Positions 1-8,220 are shown, numbered from the stretch's first letter. The stretch is 13,730 nt of DNA from Thalassiosira profunda (GCA_036939355.1 JALLAP010000382.1:1-13730), one strand, 5' to 3'. Numbers and translations: made by a program. Notes: generated from the sequence alone by a model not told the origin.

Positions 1-2
1 CA

Positions 3-1037
3 GGACGACTGCCGCTGACGAAGGTGGTGGTAAGGGAGGACGGGACGTGGGACGACGGCGAGGCGGAGAAGTCGGCGAAGAAGAAGCGCAAGAGCGAGAC
101 TGAGGATGACAGTGGCAAATCTGCCGATCAGGAGAAGGGCGAAAGCAACGAAGGATCCGGAAGCGACGACAGCGAGTCGGAAGACGAATCGTCCACCCCC
201 AACATCCCCGCCGGACTGCGGCAGGAGTACATCTTCATGCCCTCCCGCGTCCGCGAGGCGTACCTGCTCTGCGCGATACGCACGTTGATGACCCACGGGG
301 GACGCGGAAAGGTCAAGAAGGGCGAGGATGCCTCGCGCGGCGGGTCGGGGTGGAATCATACCGACAGCAGGAATGTGGACGTGGCCGAACTGCTGGGGAG
401 GGACGACGACGAAGCCGAGGAGGGCGGCGGTAGTCGAACAAAGTACCCGCTGGCCCAATCGGCAATCATCTTCGTCCCCACCTGCGAGCGCTGCGCCCAC
501 GTTTCCGGCATCCTCACCGAGCTGGGCATCAAGAACGTGGCGCTGCACTCCCTCCTCTCCCAAAACCGTCGCCTGGCCAGTCTGGGCATGTTCCAATCCC
601 AGCGGGTGCGTGTGCTGGTGGCCACCGACGTGGCCAGCCGCGGGCTCGACGTGCCCGCGGTGGACCTGGTCATCAACTCCGAGCTCCCGCGAAGGGCGGT
701 CGACTACGTCCACCGCGTGGGACGAACAGCGCGCGCCGGCCGGAGAGGCCGCGCGATCAGCCTCGTCGGCGAACAGGACACCGTCCTCGTCCACGAGGCC
801 GAGCGGATCAGCGGCCGGCCGTTGGAGAAGTGCGAGGAGGTGACGGACGACATGGCCGTGCGGCTGTTGGGGCCGGTGGCCAAGGCGAGCCGATTGACGA
901 AGATGAAGCTAATGGACATTGGATTTGATGAGTTGGTGGCGAAGCATCGGGATCGCAAGCGGCGAGATCGGCGGCGGGGGGAGAAGGCGGAAAGACGGGC
1001 AAGGAAGGCGGTGGCGAAGCTGAAGGAGAGCAAGTGA
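3..1037 (+). CDS. DEAD-box RNA helicase, DDX49/Dbp8-like, C-terminal part (5' truncated by window edge)
   Basis: The reading frame is open from the left edge to a TGA at 1035-1037, so the start and helicase motifs I-III lie outside the window. The visible part is RecA-like domain 2: motif IV (IIFVPT, nt 465-482), motif V (ATDVASRGLD, nt 621-650) and motif VI (HRVGRTARAGR, nt 711-743). The stretch 'LRQEYIFMPSRVREAYL' before motif IV matches the QRYLLVP...KDAYL region of DDX49/Dbp8, as does the short tail after motif VI. Dbp8/DDX49 is a nucleolar ATP-dependent helicase for 18S rRNA maturation, so the same role is inferred here. Two inserts are unusual: a Lys/Glu/Ser/Asp-rich one at about nt 36-200 and a Gly/Asp/Glu-rich one at about nt 294-446. 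The C-terminus is strongly basic. Helicase identity is certain; DDX49 orthology is likely. The GTG at 24 is not a start. Confidence 0.93.
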   Translation, partial: GRLPLTKVVVREDGTWDDGEAEKSAKKKRKSETEDDSGKSADQEKGESNEGSGSDDSESEDESSTPNIPAGLRQEYIFMPSRVREAYLLCAIRTLMTHGGRGKVKKGEDASRGGSGWNHTDSRNVDVAELLGRDDDEAEEGGGSRTKYPLAQSAIIFVPTCERCAHVSGILTELGIKNVALHSLLSQNRRLASLGMFQSQRVRVLVATDVASRGLDVPAVDLVINSELPRRAVDYVHRVGRTARAGRRGRAISLVGEQDTVLVHEAERISGRPLEKCEEVTDDMAVRLLGPVAKASRLTKMKLMDIGFDELVAKHRDRKRRDRRRGEKAERRARKAVAKLKESK

Positions 1038-1106
1038 CGACAAACTGAACTATTCATTACAGTTGTACACGCAAATCTCATGCTGACTCCAACTTACGTC
1101 TAACTT
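1038..1106. other. 69-nt convergent intergenic spacer (shared 3' UTR region)
   Basis: The stop codons of the helicase (plus) and the membrane protein (minus) face each other across 69 nt. Both 3' UTRs and polyadenylation sites must lie within this spacer or run into the opposite gene, so antisense overlap of the transcripts is likely. No canonical AATAAA was seen. Confidence 0.6.
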
Positions 1107-3513
1107 CTAGTCCAAGATCTCCTCCTCGCTGCTCACACCACCGGCCAAGTCCGAGGACATTCGCCGCAGGCTCGCGAACAATCCACCACGGTTCGAATGA
1201 GGCATGGGACTTTCAGGCTCCTTGGTCGCTATGCTCCGAGGATTCTCGTCCGAGCCGAGCGAGTTAATGTCGACCGGGCCTGACTCAACATCGGCCTTCC
1301 TCTCCCTGTGGCGCCGCTTCTTCTTCTTCGATTTACCTGACTTCTTCTTCGTTCTCTTGGATCTTCTCGCCTCCTCCTCCTCCGCCGCCTCGAGCTCGTC
1401 GCACGTGAGGCCCTCGGGTTCAGACTGGTCGAGCCGCTCAATATCCGCTTGGCGTATAGCGGGGTGGATATCGCTACTGTGCAAGCTGCTGGGATTGTAG
1501 ATTTCGTCCTCCAAGTCGGAGGGCGAGTCCGTATCGCCTCGATTCCACCTTCGGAACGAGTTCCTGAGCCGATCGATGCTGTCACTGTGTGGCATCCGCG
1601 ACCTCGCCGATCGCTGAGAGCGCTCGGCCTCCCGCTGCCTGCGCTCGGATTCCTCGTGGCGGACGCTGGACATCAGCCTAGCGCTTATAAACATGGACTT
1701 CTTCCGGTCGATCTTGTCTCCCTCGGGCTCGGCGGCGTCAGGATTTGGTTCGTAAAGGATCAAAGCTGCTGCGTTGGCCTTTTCCTCGGGAGGATCGTAC
1801 CCAGTGGGGAGGTAGTTGGCGCCAGATGCGCTCTCTTCGTCAGCAACCTTGGTAAGGTTCGAGTTCGCGATCCTAGGAAGCGCCCTGGGCAGGACCGAAC
1901 CGAGCGTCGACACGTCATCGTGGCTTGAGTCTTCTTCCCGGATCATCTCGACTGGAGGCGGAGCGAACGTTCCAGCGGACTGCGTCCGGTGGGCCCTGTG
2001 TGAGGAGCGCGCGCGATCGCTTTCGTGATGGCGCTTGGACCTCCGCTTGCTTGGACGGCGACTATTGACCGAGTTTCGGAGTGAGCCAAGATCGGCTCTC
2101 CTCGACTTCCGTCGACGGCGCTCCTCCTGCAACTTCTTGGCCTCGTTCGCCTCGCTTTCCAGGGAGGCCCGGCGGCGCCTCGGTAGGGGGTTCTGGCCGA
2201 AGAGCATGGTGACTTGCGGCTGGGACTTGGCGTCCTTGCCTCCGTACGCGTCGTTGTTGCGATGGCGCCAGCAATACATGCAGCAGCAACACACGCAGCA
2301 GAAGAGGAGAATGGAAGCTACGATCAGCCACACCCACCACTCTGTGCCGGAAGTATCGTCCAAGACCACGGTATCACCGCCACCACCCTTTACAACCACG
2401 GTCTCTTGCGCAACTGGACTAGGGGTAGGCCTCGGCGTCGGCTCGCCGGTGGCCACATCCCAGGTAGCATCGATCTCGTTGACGTCGAACGTCGTGACGC
2501 TCAGCGACAGGTCCCGGAACGCCTCGTAATCGAGCTTGCGCAAGTTCGACGCGATCTCGACGTTGGCGTCCTGCATCAGTTGCAAGATGTAGCTTAGCGC
2601 AAAGTCGGAAATGTCGCTGGGACCCCGCACCTTGATCGTGAGCGGGAATCCGTGCGGCCTTCCGGGCAGCCGCCCGGGCGAGAAGACCTCCACGAGACTC
2701 AGCCCGATGTCCATGTCTTCCAAATCGTACTTAATCTTCTCATGCATGTACCGCAGGACGGCGGCCCGGACGTCCGGGCGGAAACGATACTGGTCGGGAA
2801 GGCCACGGAGGCTCAGCAGCAGCGGATGCTCCGTTTCTTCGATGGGGAACGTCGGGCGTTGGGTGGGAACGCCGGTGGGCCGGGGCGTGGGACGGTTCCA
2901 CGTGCAGACGAAGGTGCATTGCTGTATGAATGATGGCAAGAACAATGTCAGTATGCATTGTGGTGAGTAAGTACGGTATCATGATTCATAGCACTAAGAC
3001 CGCAGTCCAAGTCAAGGGCACATCTTGTGTCGAAGTCATGCGCCGACTCGTTGCAACGCCTGAGATCAGACAGTGCACATGCACACCGTGTGTCGTTCAA
3101 TCTCGCCTAGCAACATCCCAATTGCAATAAAAGCGGCAACCCAACCAGTGGACACATGATGTGTCACACAAAGAAACGCCGCATTGCAAACTCACCCCGA
3201 CGCTCTCGTCGTAGCAGCTCCCGCCCAGACACTGCTTGATCGCGCCCATGTCCAAACGGCGGCCGTCGGGGCACAGCGGGGCGTAGTACGCGCCGGTCTC
3301 GTACCACGCCCCGTCCTCGGCGGACGGGGCGGGCGGGATGGCGACCATCCGGCGGCCGCGGCGGCCGCGGTTGCCATTGCCAGCTTGGGCTGCCGCGTGG
3401 GTCGCAGGGGCCAGCGGGAAGGAATCGGGACAGTGGCCCCGCCGGAGGCCGCGATGCGGGCGGGCCCCGGCGAGGGCGGGGAGGAGGGCGACGAGGAGGG
3501 CGCCGGCGAACAT
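1107..3513 (-). CDS. Type I membrane protein, Cys-rich/PT ectodomain and long charged tail (paralogue A, two exons)
   Basis: Exon 1 is 3513-3196 and exon 2 is 2921-1107; splicing at phase 0 gives 710 aa. The ATG at 3513 opens a signal peptide (MFAGALLVALLPALAGA). A low-complexity segment follows, then a Cys cluster (CPDGRRLDMGAIKQC..., residues 81-112) that crosses the exon junction, a PT-rich linker (about 117-130), a globular domain (about 138-259), a second PT linker, and a membrane helix (about 301-324) that starts WWVW and ends in a Cys-dense run (CCVCCCCMYC). The cytoplasmic tail of about 385 aa is Arg/Lys/Ser/Glu-rich, with LRNS repeats, a poly-Lys run (630-649) and the motif NSLGSDE (660-666). 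The 3896-6313 gene is its paralogue, collinear through nearly all of these parts. No named family is recognised. A surface or endomembrane tether or receptor is inferred from topology alone. Confidence 0.82.
2922..3195 (-). other. Intron of paralogue A (274 nt, phase 0)
   Basis: On the minus strand the donor reads GTCGGG|GTGAGT (GT at 3195) and the acceptor ATACAG|CAATGC (AG at 2923-2922). Removing it joins the Cys cluster to the PT linker in one frame (...DESVG|QCTFVCTW...). Without splicing the exon 1 frame runs on to a stop at about 3097 and the ectodomain is lost. Confidence 0.8.
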
Positions 3514-3895
3514 CGTTTCCGAGCGATTGGCTGGTTGATGCCTTTGGCCTTCGGCGAGGCTTGTGAGGGTGGCTACGGTGGACGCCGAAGCCTCGAGATT
3601 GTGACGAAGCTGCCCGCGCTGACAAAAGTGGACTGTAGCGACCCTGTCCTTCTTCGCCGTCTTTGTCGCCATCCTGTCGCCATCAGCCCTTTGCTCGTCG
3701 CCTCCTCAGATGAGCCGCGAACTTGAAGGACATCCTGCACAGGTGTGCCGTTCGTGACAGTTAGTTCGAGTGTATCGTACCGCATGTGGTCACTTTGTTG
3801 CGTTCTTCACAGGGGCTGTTGTGAAGAGTCGGAGCCTTTGTCACACACTCACAGAAGAAACGGCTCGTTCGATTGCGCCGCTACGAAAGCTTGCC
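3514..3895. promoter_or_regulatory. Bidirectional promoter region between the head-to-head paralogues
   Basis: The start codons of the two paralogues point away from each other across 382 nt, which must hold both 5' UTRs and both promoters. Open frames enter from each side (to 3672 on minus and 3770 on plus) but have no ATG-led start that improves the proteins. No clear TATA box or strong inverted repeat was seen. Co-regulation of the pair is an inference from geometry. Confidence 0.5.
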
Positions 3896-6313
3896 ATGCA
3901 AGCACACGGCACAACGACGATGAGGGCGGCGGCAACGACGCTCCTCCTCCTCCTCGCCTTTGCGGCGGACGCGCGAAGGTTGCAGCAGTGCCCGCCGGGC
4001 CACTGCTGGGTCGACGGGGCCGCGGGCGGGTGCTTCCACGCCACGTCCCAGGAGTGCCGGCATGGGATCAACAACGAGAATGGCAATGGGAACGTCTGGA
4101 ACGGCAGCCCCAATGGCAACGATGGCAAGTGGTCGAACGGCGAGGCCGAGCGCGAGGCACCGACCCCCAGCGGCGACCGGTGCCCCGCCAACATGTGCTA
4201 CCTGGCAGCGTACCAGGGCTGCTTCCACCTCACATCGTACGAATGCAACGCCGTCATCGACTTTGGGGGGCGGCCGACGTCCCACCCCACCCATCGGTTG
4301 GTGGAGACGACGCTGCCCGTGAAATTGACGCTGCGCAACGTGCCCGAGGGCTACCGCGTGACGAAGGAGGTGCAGAGCAGCATCCTGCGGTGGGTGCACG
4401 ACATGCTGGAGGAGGAGCTGGAGGGGACCGATCTGGAGTTGGTAAGGGTGGAGTACGCGGGCCGTCTGGAGGTGGGGAAGGGGCCCAGGCCGGAGAACGG
4501 TGGTGAGGTGGTGGAGGTCAAGGGACCAAGGCCGGACGACGAGGAGACGAACGCAAGCGGGAGCAAGTACCTCGATCGACGGCTGCGCGGCTCTGCTTCA
4601 CGCAGTCTTCGTTTGAGGAGGTTGGCGCAAGTCGACGTGGCCCTGCGGGTGACAGTCCGTGGCCCCGACGACGAGATAGACTTCGCTCTCTCCGTGATAA
4701 TGGAGCTGGTCCGTGCCGAGTTCGCCGATTTGGTCGCCTATCTGAAGAAGAATGGGGGCAGCGTGGCCATCAGCGGCGTCGGTGGCGATGTGGTGGGCGA
4801 TGCGAGTGGTGGTGGCGACGAGGTGATCAGCGTCAACCCGTTCGACAATGTGGAGATGGGCGCGGATGTGTTTGACTTTGAGGATGTGCGTACGGGTCCG
4901 ACGCCGAGGCCGAGGCCGACAGAGCCGCCGACGCAGGTGACGGATCCAAGCCCGGCTGGAGTGGCAGTGAAGGTGAACAGCGGCGTCGACTTGGTGATCG
5001 AGGACACCACCTTTACCATGCCATGGTGGGGATGGTTCGTCCTCGTTCTATCTATTCTACTGCTGTGCCTATGCTGCATCTGCGGCTACTGGCGCCGGAG
5101 GCGAAGCGAAAAGCGTAGCAAGAAGGCACAGGAGCAAATGCTCCAGGTGTGGATGGGCGCCGATCCCAACAAGGAGCGCTGGCGGGAGAAGAACTGGAGG
5201 GAGAAGACCCGACGGAGAAGCTCGGGCGATAGAGGCTCCGTTTCCGAAACGAGGAGGCCAAGCCGCTCTCGCCGACCGCCGAGGAGGATCGAGGTAGCCC
5301 CGAAGCCGGCGCAGGAGGAAGGTCTGACGGGTCAGAGGCCTATTCGGAGGAAGTCCCCTACTGATTCCGAAGAGGAGGAGCGCGAGTTCCGGGAGCGGCG
5401 GCGCGACGATGTCGAGAGTCGGGCAGTCATCTCCAGGCCGTCTAAAAGGCACGTTGGTGGCGAGAAGAGCCCCGGTGCAAAGGCTCGCGACCCACCAGAG
5501 GAGCTGGCCTTGATCCCGTACAGCAGCAAGTTGACCGATCCGGATGGGTCGAAGGTCACGAGGTGCGCGTCCCTGTACGCAGCTGATGTCTATTACGGCA
5601 AAAGCGACATTGACCTGAGTGCCGTCGACGACAGCACCATTGAGACGCAGCCTCTGCAAGGCAAGGGCTCCTCAAAGGCTAACATGTTTCTATGCTCGCT
5701 GGACGAGCTTACCGAGGACGTGCACGCCGAGGCAAAGTCTGAGCTACATGCGTCTACCAAGTTTTCAGGAGACGACGGGCCAATGGCCGTGCAGAGAAAG
5801 AAGAGAAAGAAGAACAAGAAGAGAAGGAAGAAGTCAAACAGGTCGGAATCTGACAAAGCAACGGATACCAAGAGGAGGGAAGGCGCCGCCGAGAAGCTTC
5901 GAAACTCGCTCAGGACCAAGCCGGGAGCCATCGTCGTCGATTCACTAGGCAAGGACGAGCCCAGCTTGATCACTATGCCGCACGACCTCCGGGGGCAGCG
6001 CGAACTCGAGGAAGGCTTTCGCAGCGAGCGACGCGCTTGGAAGGAGGAATCCGCGACGAAGAATGCGAGGTACGACAATGAGAGTGAGGGGGCGGATGGG
6101 ACGGCGGAATGGCTGGCGAGCGACGACGATAGGCAGCACGAAGAGACGACCGACGATGGCAATGGATTCTCTCGGAAAGATTTGGGGTCCAAGTTTGGGC
6201 GCGTATCGCGGGGTGGCGTTGATAGCGACGCTGGCTCTAGCGGAGGTCATCTCATGAGCGAAGGTCGCTTGGCAGCGAGGACATTGGATTGTAAACTTGT
6301 TATTTGCTTGTAG
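3896..6313 (+). CDS. Type I membrane protein, paralogue B (Cys modules, globular ectodomain, TM, charged tail)
   Basis: The frame is open to TAG at 6311-6313 (805 aa from the first in-frame ATG at 3896). The ATG at 3920 gives a neater signal peptide (MRAAATTLLLLLAFAADA) and may be the true start. Residue numbers are from 3896. After the signal come RRL and two copies of a CPxxxC...CFHxTSxEC module (32-54 and 96-117) separated by an Asn/Gly-rich linker. Then follow a PT linker, a globular domain (about 138-290) homologous to that of the neighbour ('VRGPDDEIDFALS' against 'VRGPSDISDFALS'), a second PT linker, the WWGW-led membrane helix with Cys at its inner edge (376-399), and a basic-acidic tail with a poly-Lys run (635-647) and DSLGKDE (682-688). 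Nucleotides 4503-4631 could instead be a 129-nt phase-1 intron, which would remove an insert the neighbour lacks. Function is unknown; the role inferred is surface or endomembrane. Confidence 0.82.
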   Translation: MQAHGTTTMRAAATTLLLLLAFAADARRLQQCPPGHCWVDGAAGGCFHATSQECRHGINNENGNGNVWNGSPNGNDGKWSNGEAEREAPTPSGDRCPANMCYLAAYQGCFHLTSYECNAVIDFGGRPTSHPTHRLVETTLPVKLTLRNVPEGYRVTKEVQSSILRWVHDMLEEELEGTDLELVRVEYAGRLEVGKGPRPENGGEVVEVKGPRPDDEETNASGSKYLDRRLRGSASRSLRLRRLAQVDVALRVTVRGPDDEIDFALSVIMELVRAEFADLVAYLKKNGGSVAISGVGGDVVGDASGGGDEVISVNPFDNVEMGADVFDFEDVRTGPTPRPRPTEPPTQVTDPSPAGVAVKVNSGVDLVIEDTTFTMPWWGWFVLVLSILLLCLCCICGYWRRRRSEKRSKKAQEQMLQVWMGADPNKERWREKNWREKTRRRSSGDRGSVSETRRPSRSRRPPRRIEVAPKPAQEEGLTGQRPIRRKSPTDSEEEEREFRERRRDDVESRAVISRPSKRHVGGEKSPGAKARDPPEELALIPYSSKLTDPDGSKVTRCASLYAADVYYGKSDIDLSAVDDSTIETQPLQGKGSSKANMFLCSLDELTEDVHAEAKSELHASTKFSGDDGPMAVQRKKRKKNKKRRKKSNRSESDKATDTKRREGAAEKLRNSLRTKPGAIVVDSLGKDEPSLITMPHDLRGQRELEEGFRSERRAWKEESATKNARYDNESEGADGTAEWLASDDDRQHEETTDDGNGFSRKDLGSKFGRVSRGGVDSDAGSSGGHLMSEGRLAARTLDCKLVICL

Positions 6314-6815
6314 TACATTTCCAATCCGCCTCTGAGCTCCGACAAGCGCGAGAGGAAATACAGTACCTACAAACCTCAAGGCTTCGGGTTCGTCGGGCAT
6401 AAAAGTGGCGTAGGGTTCGCATGTGTCATGCGAGAAATAAGGCTGGCGACTTGCTTCCACTTCGCCTGCTTCTTCTTGCTTCTTGACGTTGGGGTTCTCA
6501 TCCATCCATGACTTGTGAAGGAATGTGTTTCTGGACCAAGAACACAATAGCTGACACCTCTCCGGCATGCACGCTTCGCTTGTTGCACGGCTCACCATCA
6601 ATCCCACTGAAGAAGAACTCAGCAGCGTCAATCACACAAAGTTGCGCAAAGGAACTGAGAGGAACGTTCACTCCTTGTGCTAATAAAATCTCGACGACGA
6701 ACAATTGCTGCAACCCTTTCAGCCGTACTCAGCAAAGTTACCACCGCATTGCAAACAAACGGCGCTAATAGAGAGTAACACAGCCGCATTGGAAAGACCT
6801 AGCGTTAGTCATTCG
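6314..6815. other. AT-richer intergenic stretch: 3' UTR of paralogue B, possible remnant, 5' region of the coiled-coil gene
   Basis: These 502 nt hold no plus-strand ORF of convincing composition and are visibly lower in GC than the flanking genes. The right part must contain the promoter and 5' UTR of the gene starting at 6816. The minus strand of 6377-6713 has coding-like character and is listed separately. Confidence 0.55.
6377..6713 (-). pseudogene. Coding-like minus-strand remnant broken by a 4-nt tandem duplication
   Basis: On the minus strand, nt 6713-6498 read without stops with balanced amino-acid use (for example 'VVEILLAQGVNV' and 'AAEFFFSGIDGEP') and end at a TGA (6500-6498). Directly at the break the minus strand reads ATGG ATGG ATGAG (the doubled 4-mer is 6509-6502). 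If one ATGG copy is an insertion, the frame continues through 'KKQEEAGEVEASRQPYF' and 'YATFMPDEPEALR' to about 6377. No in-frame ATG lies upstream, so the 5' end is missing or sits in another exon. Rival reading: a 65-nt intron (GTGAGC at 6595 to CAG at 6531) leads into a third frame that stops at 6376. The family is not recognised. It may be a decayed gene, a live gene with a sequencing error, or chance. Confidence 0.33.
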
Positions 6816-8220
6816 ATGGACAACAGTATGTTTCCAAGAAACCATGTCGATCTGCTTACGTTGGACAAGCAGAACTCTAGATTCGTATCAGGGCGACAGT
6901 TTCAACTGGGCAACAACCCTGGGGCGGCCCACCACAACCATGGGCAACGTGTCCCGGTACCACACCACCAGATCAAAGTCTCCTCAACGATCGATGCAGA
7001 CATCGGTAAGTGCCGAAAGATACCACGCCTGCACCAAATGACACGAGACAGCTCACATAATGCCATGTGTCCTGACACACTTTCAGTATTGCGACGCGTG
7101 ATCGAAGACAGGGCAGCAATCCTCGCTCTTCAGAGCAGAGCCGCCGCAAACCTGGCCGAGCTCGCAAAGGCAAAGACCCGCCAGAACAACATATCGGATG
7201 AGCTCGGCCGCCAGGATCGCGAGATCGCCCGGCTGACGTCCAAAGCAAAACTTGAGCTCGCCCAGTACAACCAGCACTCAAAGGGGTACATCCGAGCGTT
7301 CGCGTTGGCCTTCGAGCGGGGAGACCTCGATATCCTCCCGCATCACCCCTTTGCGCCCTCGCTCGAACAACTCGAGGAGGCCATCAACCGCCGGAAGGCA
7401 AAGCTGATTGAAAAGGTGCAGGCGGACGACCGCGTGAAGAAGCTGGAAGCAGTCGACAATCAGGAGAAGGTCACGGAGAAGGTTCTGACCATGAACCGAG
7501 AAGCCTTCGTGCGCGCCGTTGAGCTAGCGAAGCAGCAGTACAACGAGTCCGCCCAGGCGTGGCTCGATCGTGCTAATGCTCTCCTTGCGACCGTACCTCG
7601 CCACGAACACCAAGTGAGTTGCCCAAAGGATGGCATTTCCTTCAACGACTTCTTTCTGACCCGCTTTTGTTGAACATGTGCAACGCCAGACCCGTGCTCA
7701 AAAGCCGCAGGAGGCGCCGGTGGTGTTCACGTCTACACCACCCCAGAAGCAGAAGCACAGACCGCGGCACCATCACCACCGCATTGCAGCGCAGAACCTG
7801 GGCCTGCCTCCGATGAAGAAGGTGAATCCGGACATCTTCATGAAGCAGCCGCTGTCGGGAAGCGTCAGCCCCGACCTGCCCAAGAAGCGGCCCGTGGATA
7901 TTGCCAGCCTCCTGGAAGCTGAGCAGGTTCCGCTCGTCTCTCCGGCGACCAAGCGGCAGAAGGTCGAGGCGCCGTCCCTCCCACCCAAGAATCCCTCCAA
8001 CGTCGTCGATCTTTGCCCCAGTCCGGCCGCTTCTCCTCCAGCCTCCAACGATATGTCGCACGATGCCGCGTCGCACGAAGAGCCGGGGGACGCCCCGAGC
8101 GATCAGAACTATGACGCGGCGGCCGAGGAGGCGCGGGAAGAAATCTCCATCGCGCGGGTCCTGACCGGCATGCACGATCGCAACGGGCAGGGAGGCACGT
8201 TCGCCGTGGCGAACATTTGA
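6816..8220 (+). CDS. Coiled-coil, probably nuclear protein of unknown family (three exons)
   Basis: Exons 6816-7005, 7087-7613 and 7690-8220 join in one frame to give 415 aa ending at TGA 8218-8220. The start is the first in-frame ATG; the frame is open a little further upstream without an ATG. Residues 1-63 are His/Asn/Gln-rich and disordered. Residues about 65-125 and 150-225 are rich in Ala, Glu, Lys and Leu and look helical or coiled-coil. Residues 240-415 are low-complexity and Pro/Ser-rich, with two basic patches that could be nuclear signals (PKKRP 303-307, KRQK 327-330), several SP/TP sites, a run of four His, and a hydrophobic-acidic NVVDL (343-347) that resembles a SUMO-interacting motif. 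None of these short motifs is proof. No catalytic domain is seen. A nuclear scaffold or regulator is inferred only weakly. Confidence 0.72.
7006..7086 (+). other. Intron 1 of the coiled-coil gene (81 nt, phase 1)
   Basis: The donor is ATCG|GTAAGT and the acceptor CACACTTTCAG|TATTG. The intron is 27 codons long without a stop, so an unspliced reading adds 27 residues of untypical composition without changing frame. Strong consensus at both ends supports splicing; retention would be silent in frame. Confidence 0.75.
7614..7689 (+). other. Intron 2 of the coiled-coil gene (76 nt, phase 0)
   Basis: The donor is CACCAA|GTGAGT and the acceptor GCAACGCCAG|ACCCG. Splicing joins '...PRHEHQ' to 'TRAQKPQ...' in frame. 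Without it the frame stops at 7673, and the long downstream frame would have no ATG start. Confidence 0.75.

Noticed and set aside
1449..2597. Overlapping plus-strand frames antisense to the tail of paralogue A
   Set aside because: They are shadows of the Arg/Ser/Glu-rich tail on the other strand, with Ser/Leu/Arg-skewed composition and no motifs.
5945..6376. Extension of the minus-strand remnant frame through the 3' end of paralogue B
   Set aside because: Beyond 6377 the frame is the antisense shadow of a supported coding region, and its composition turns to hydrophobic/Arg-rich noise.
3179..6756. 13-mer CCGCATTGCAAAC at 3179-3191 and 6744-6756, with shorter CCGCATTG copies at 6784 and 7779
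   Set aside because: About two to three identical 13-mer pairs are expected by chance in a window of this size, and the copies sit in unrelated contexts (intron end, leader, exon).
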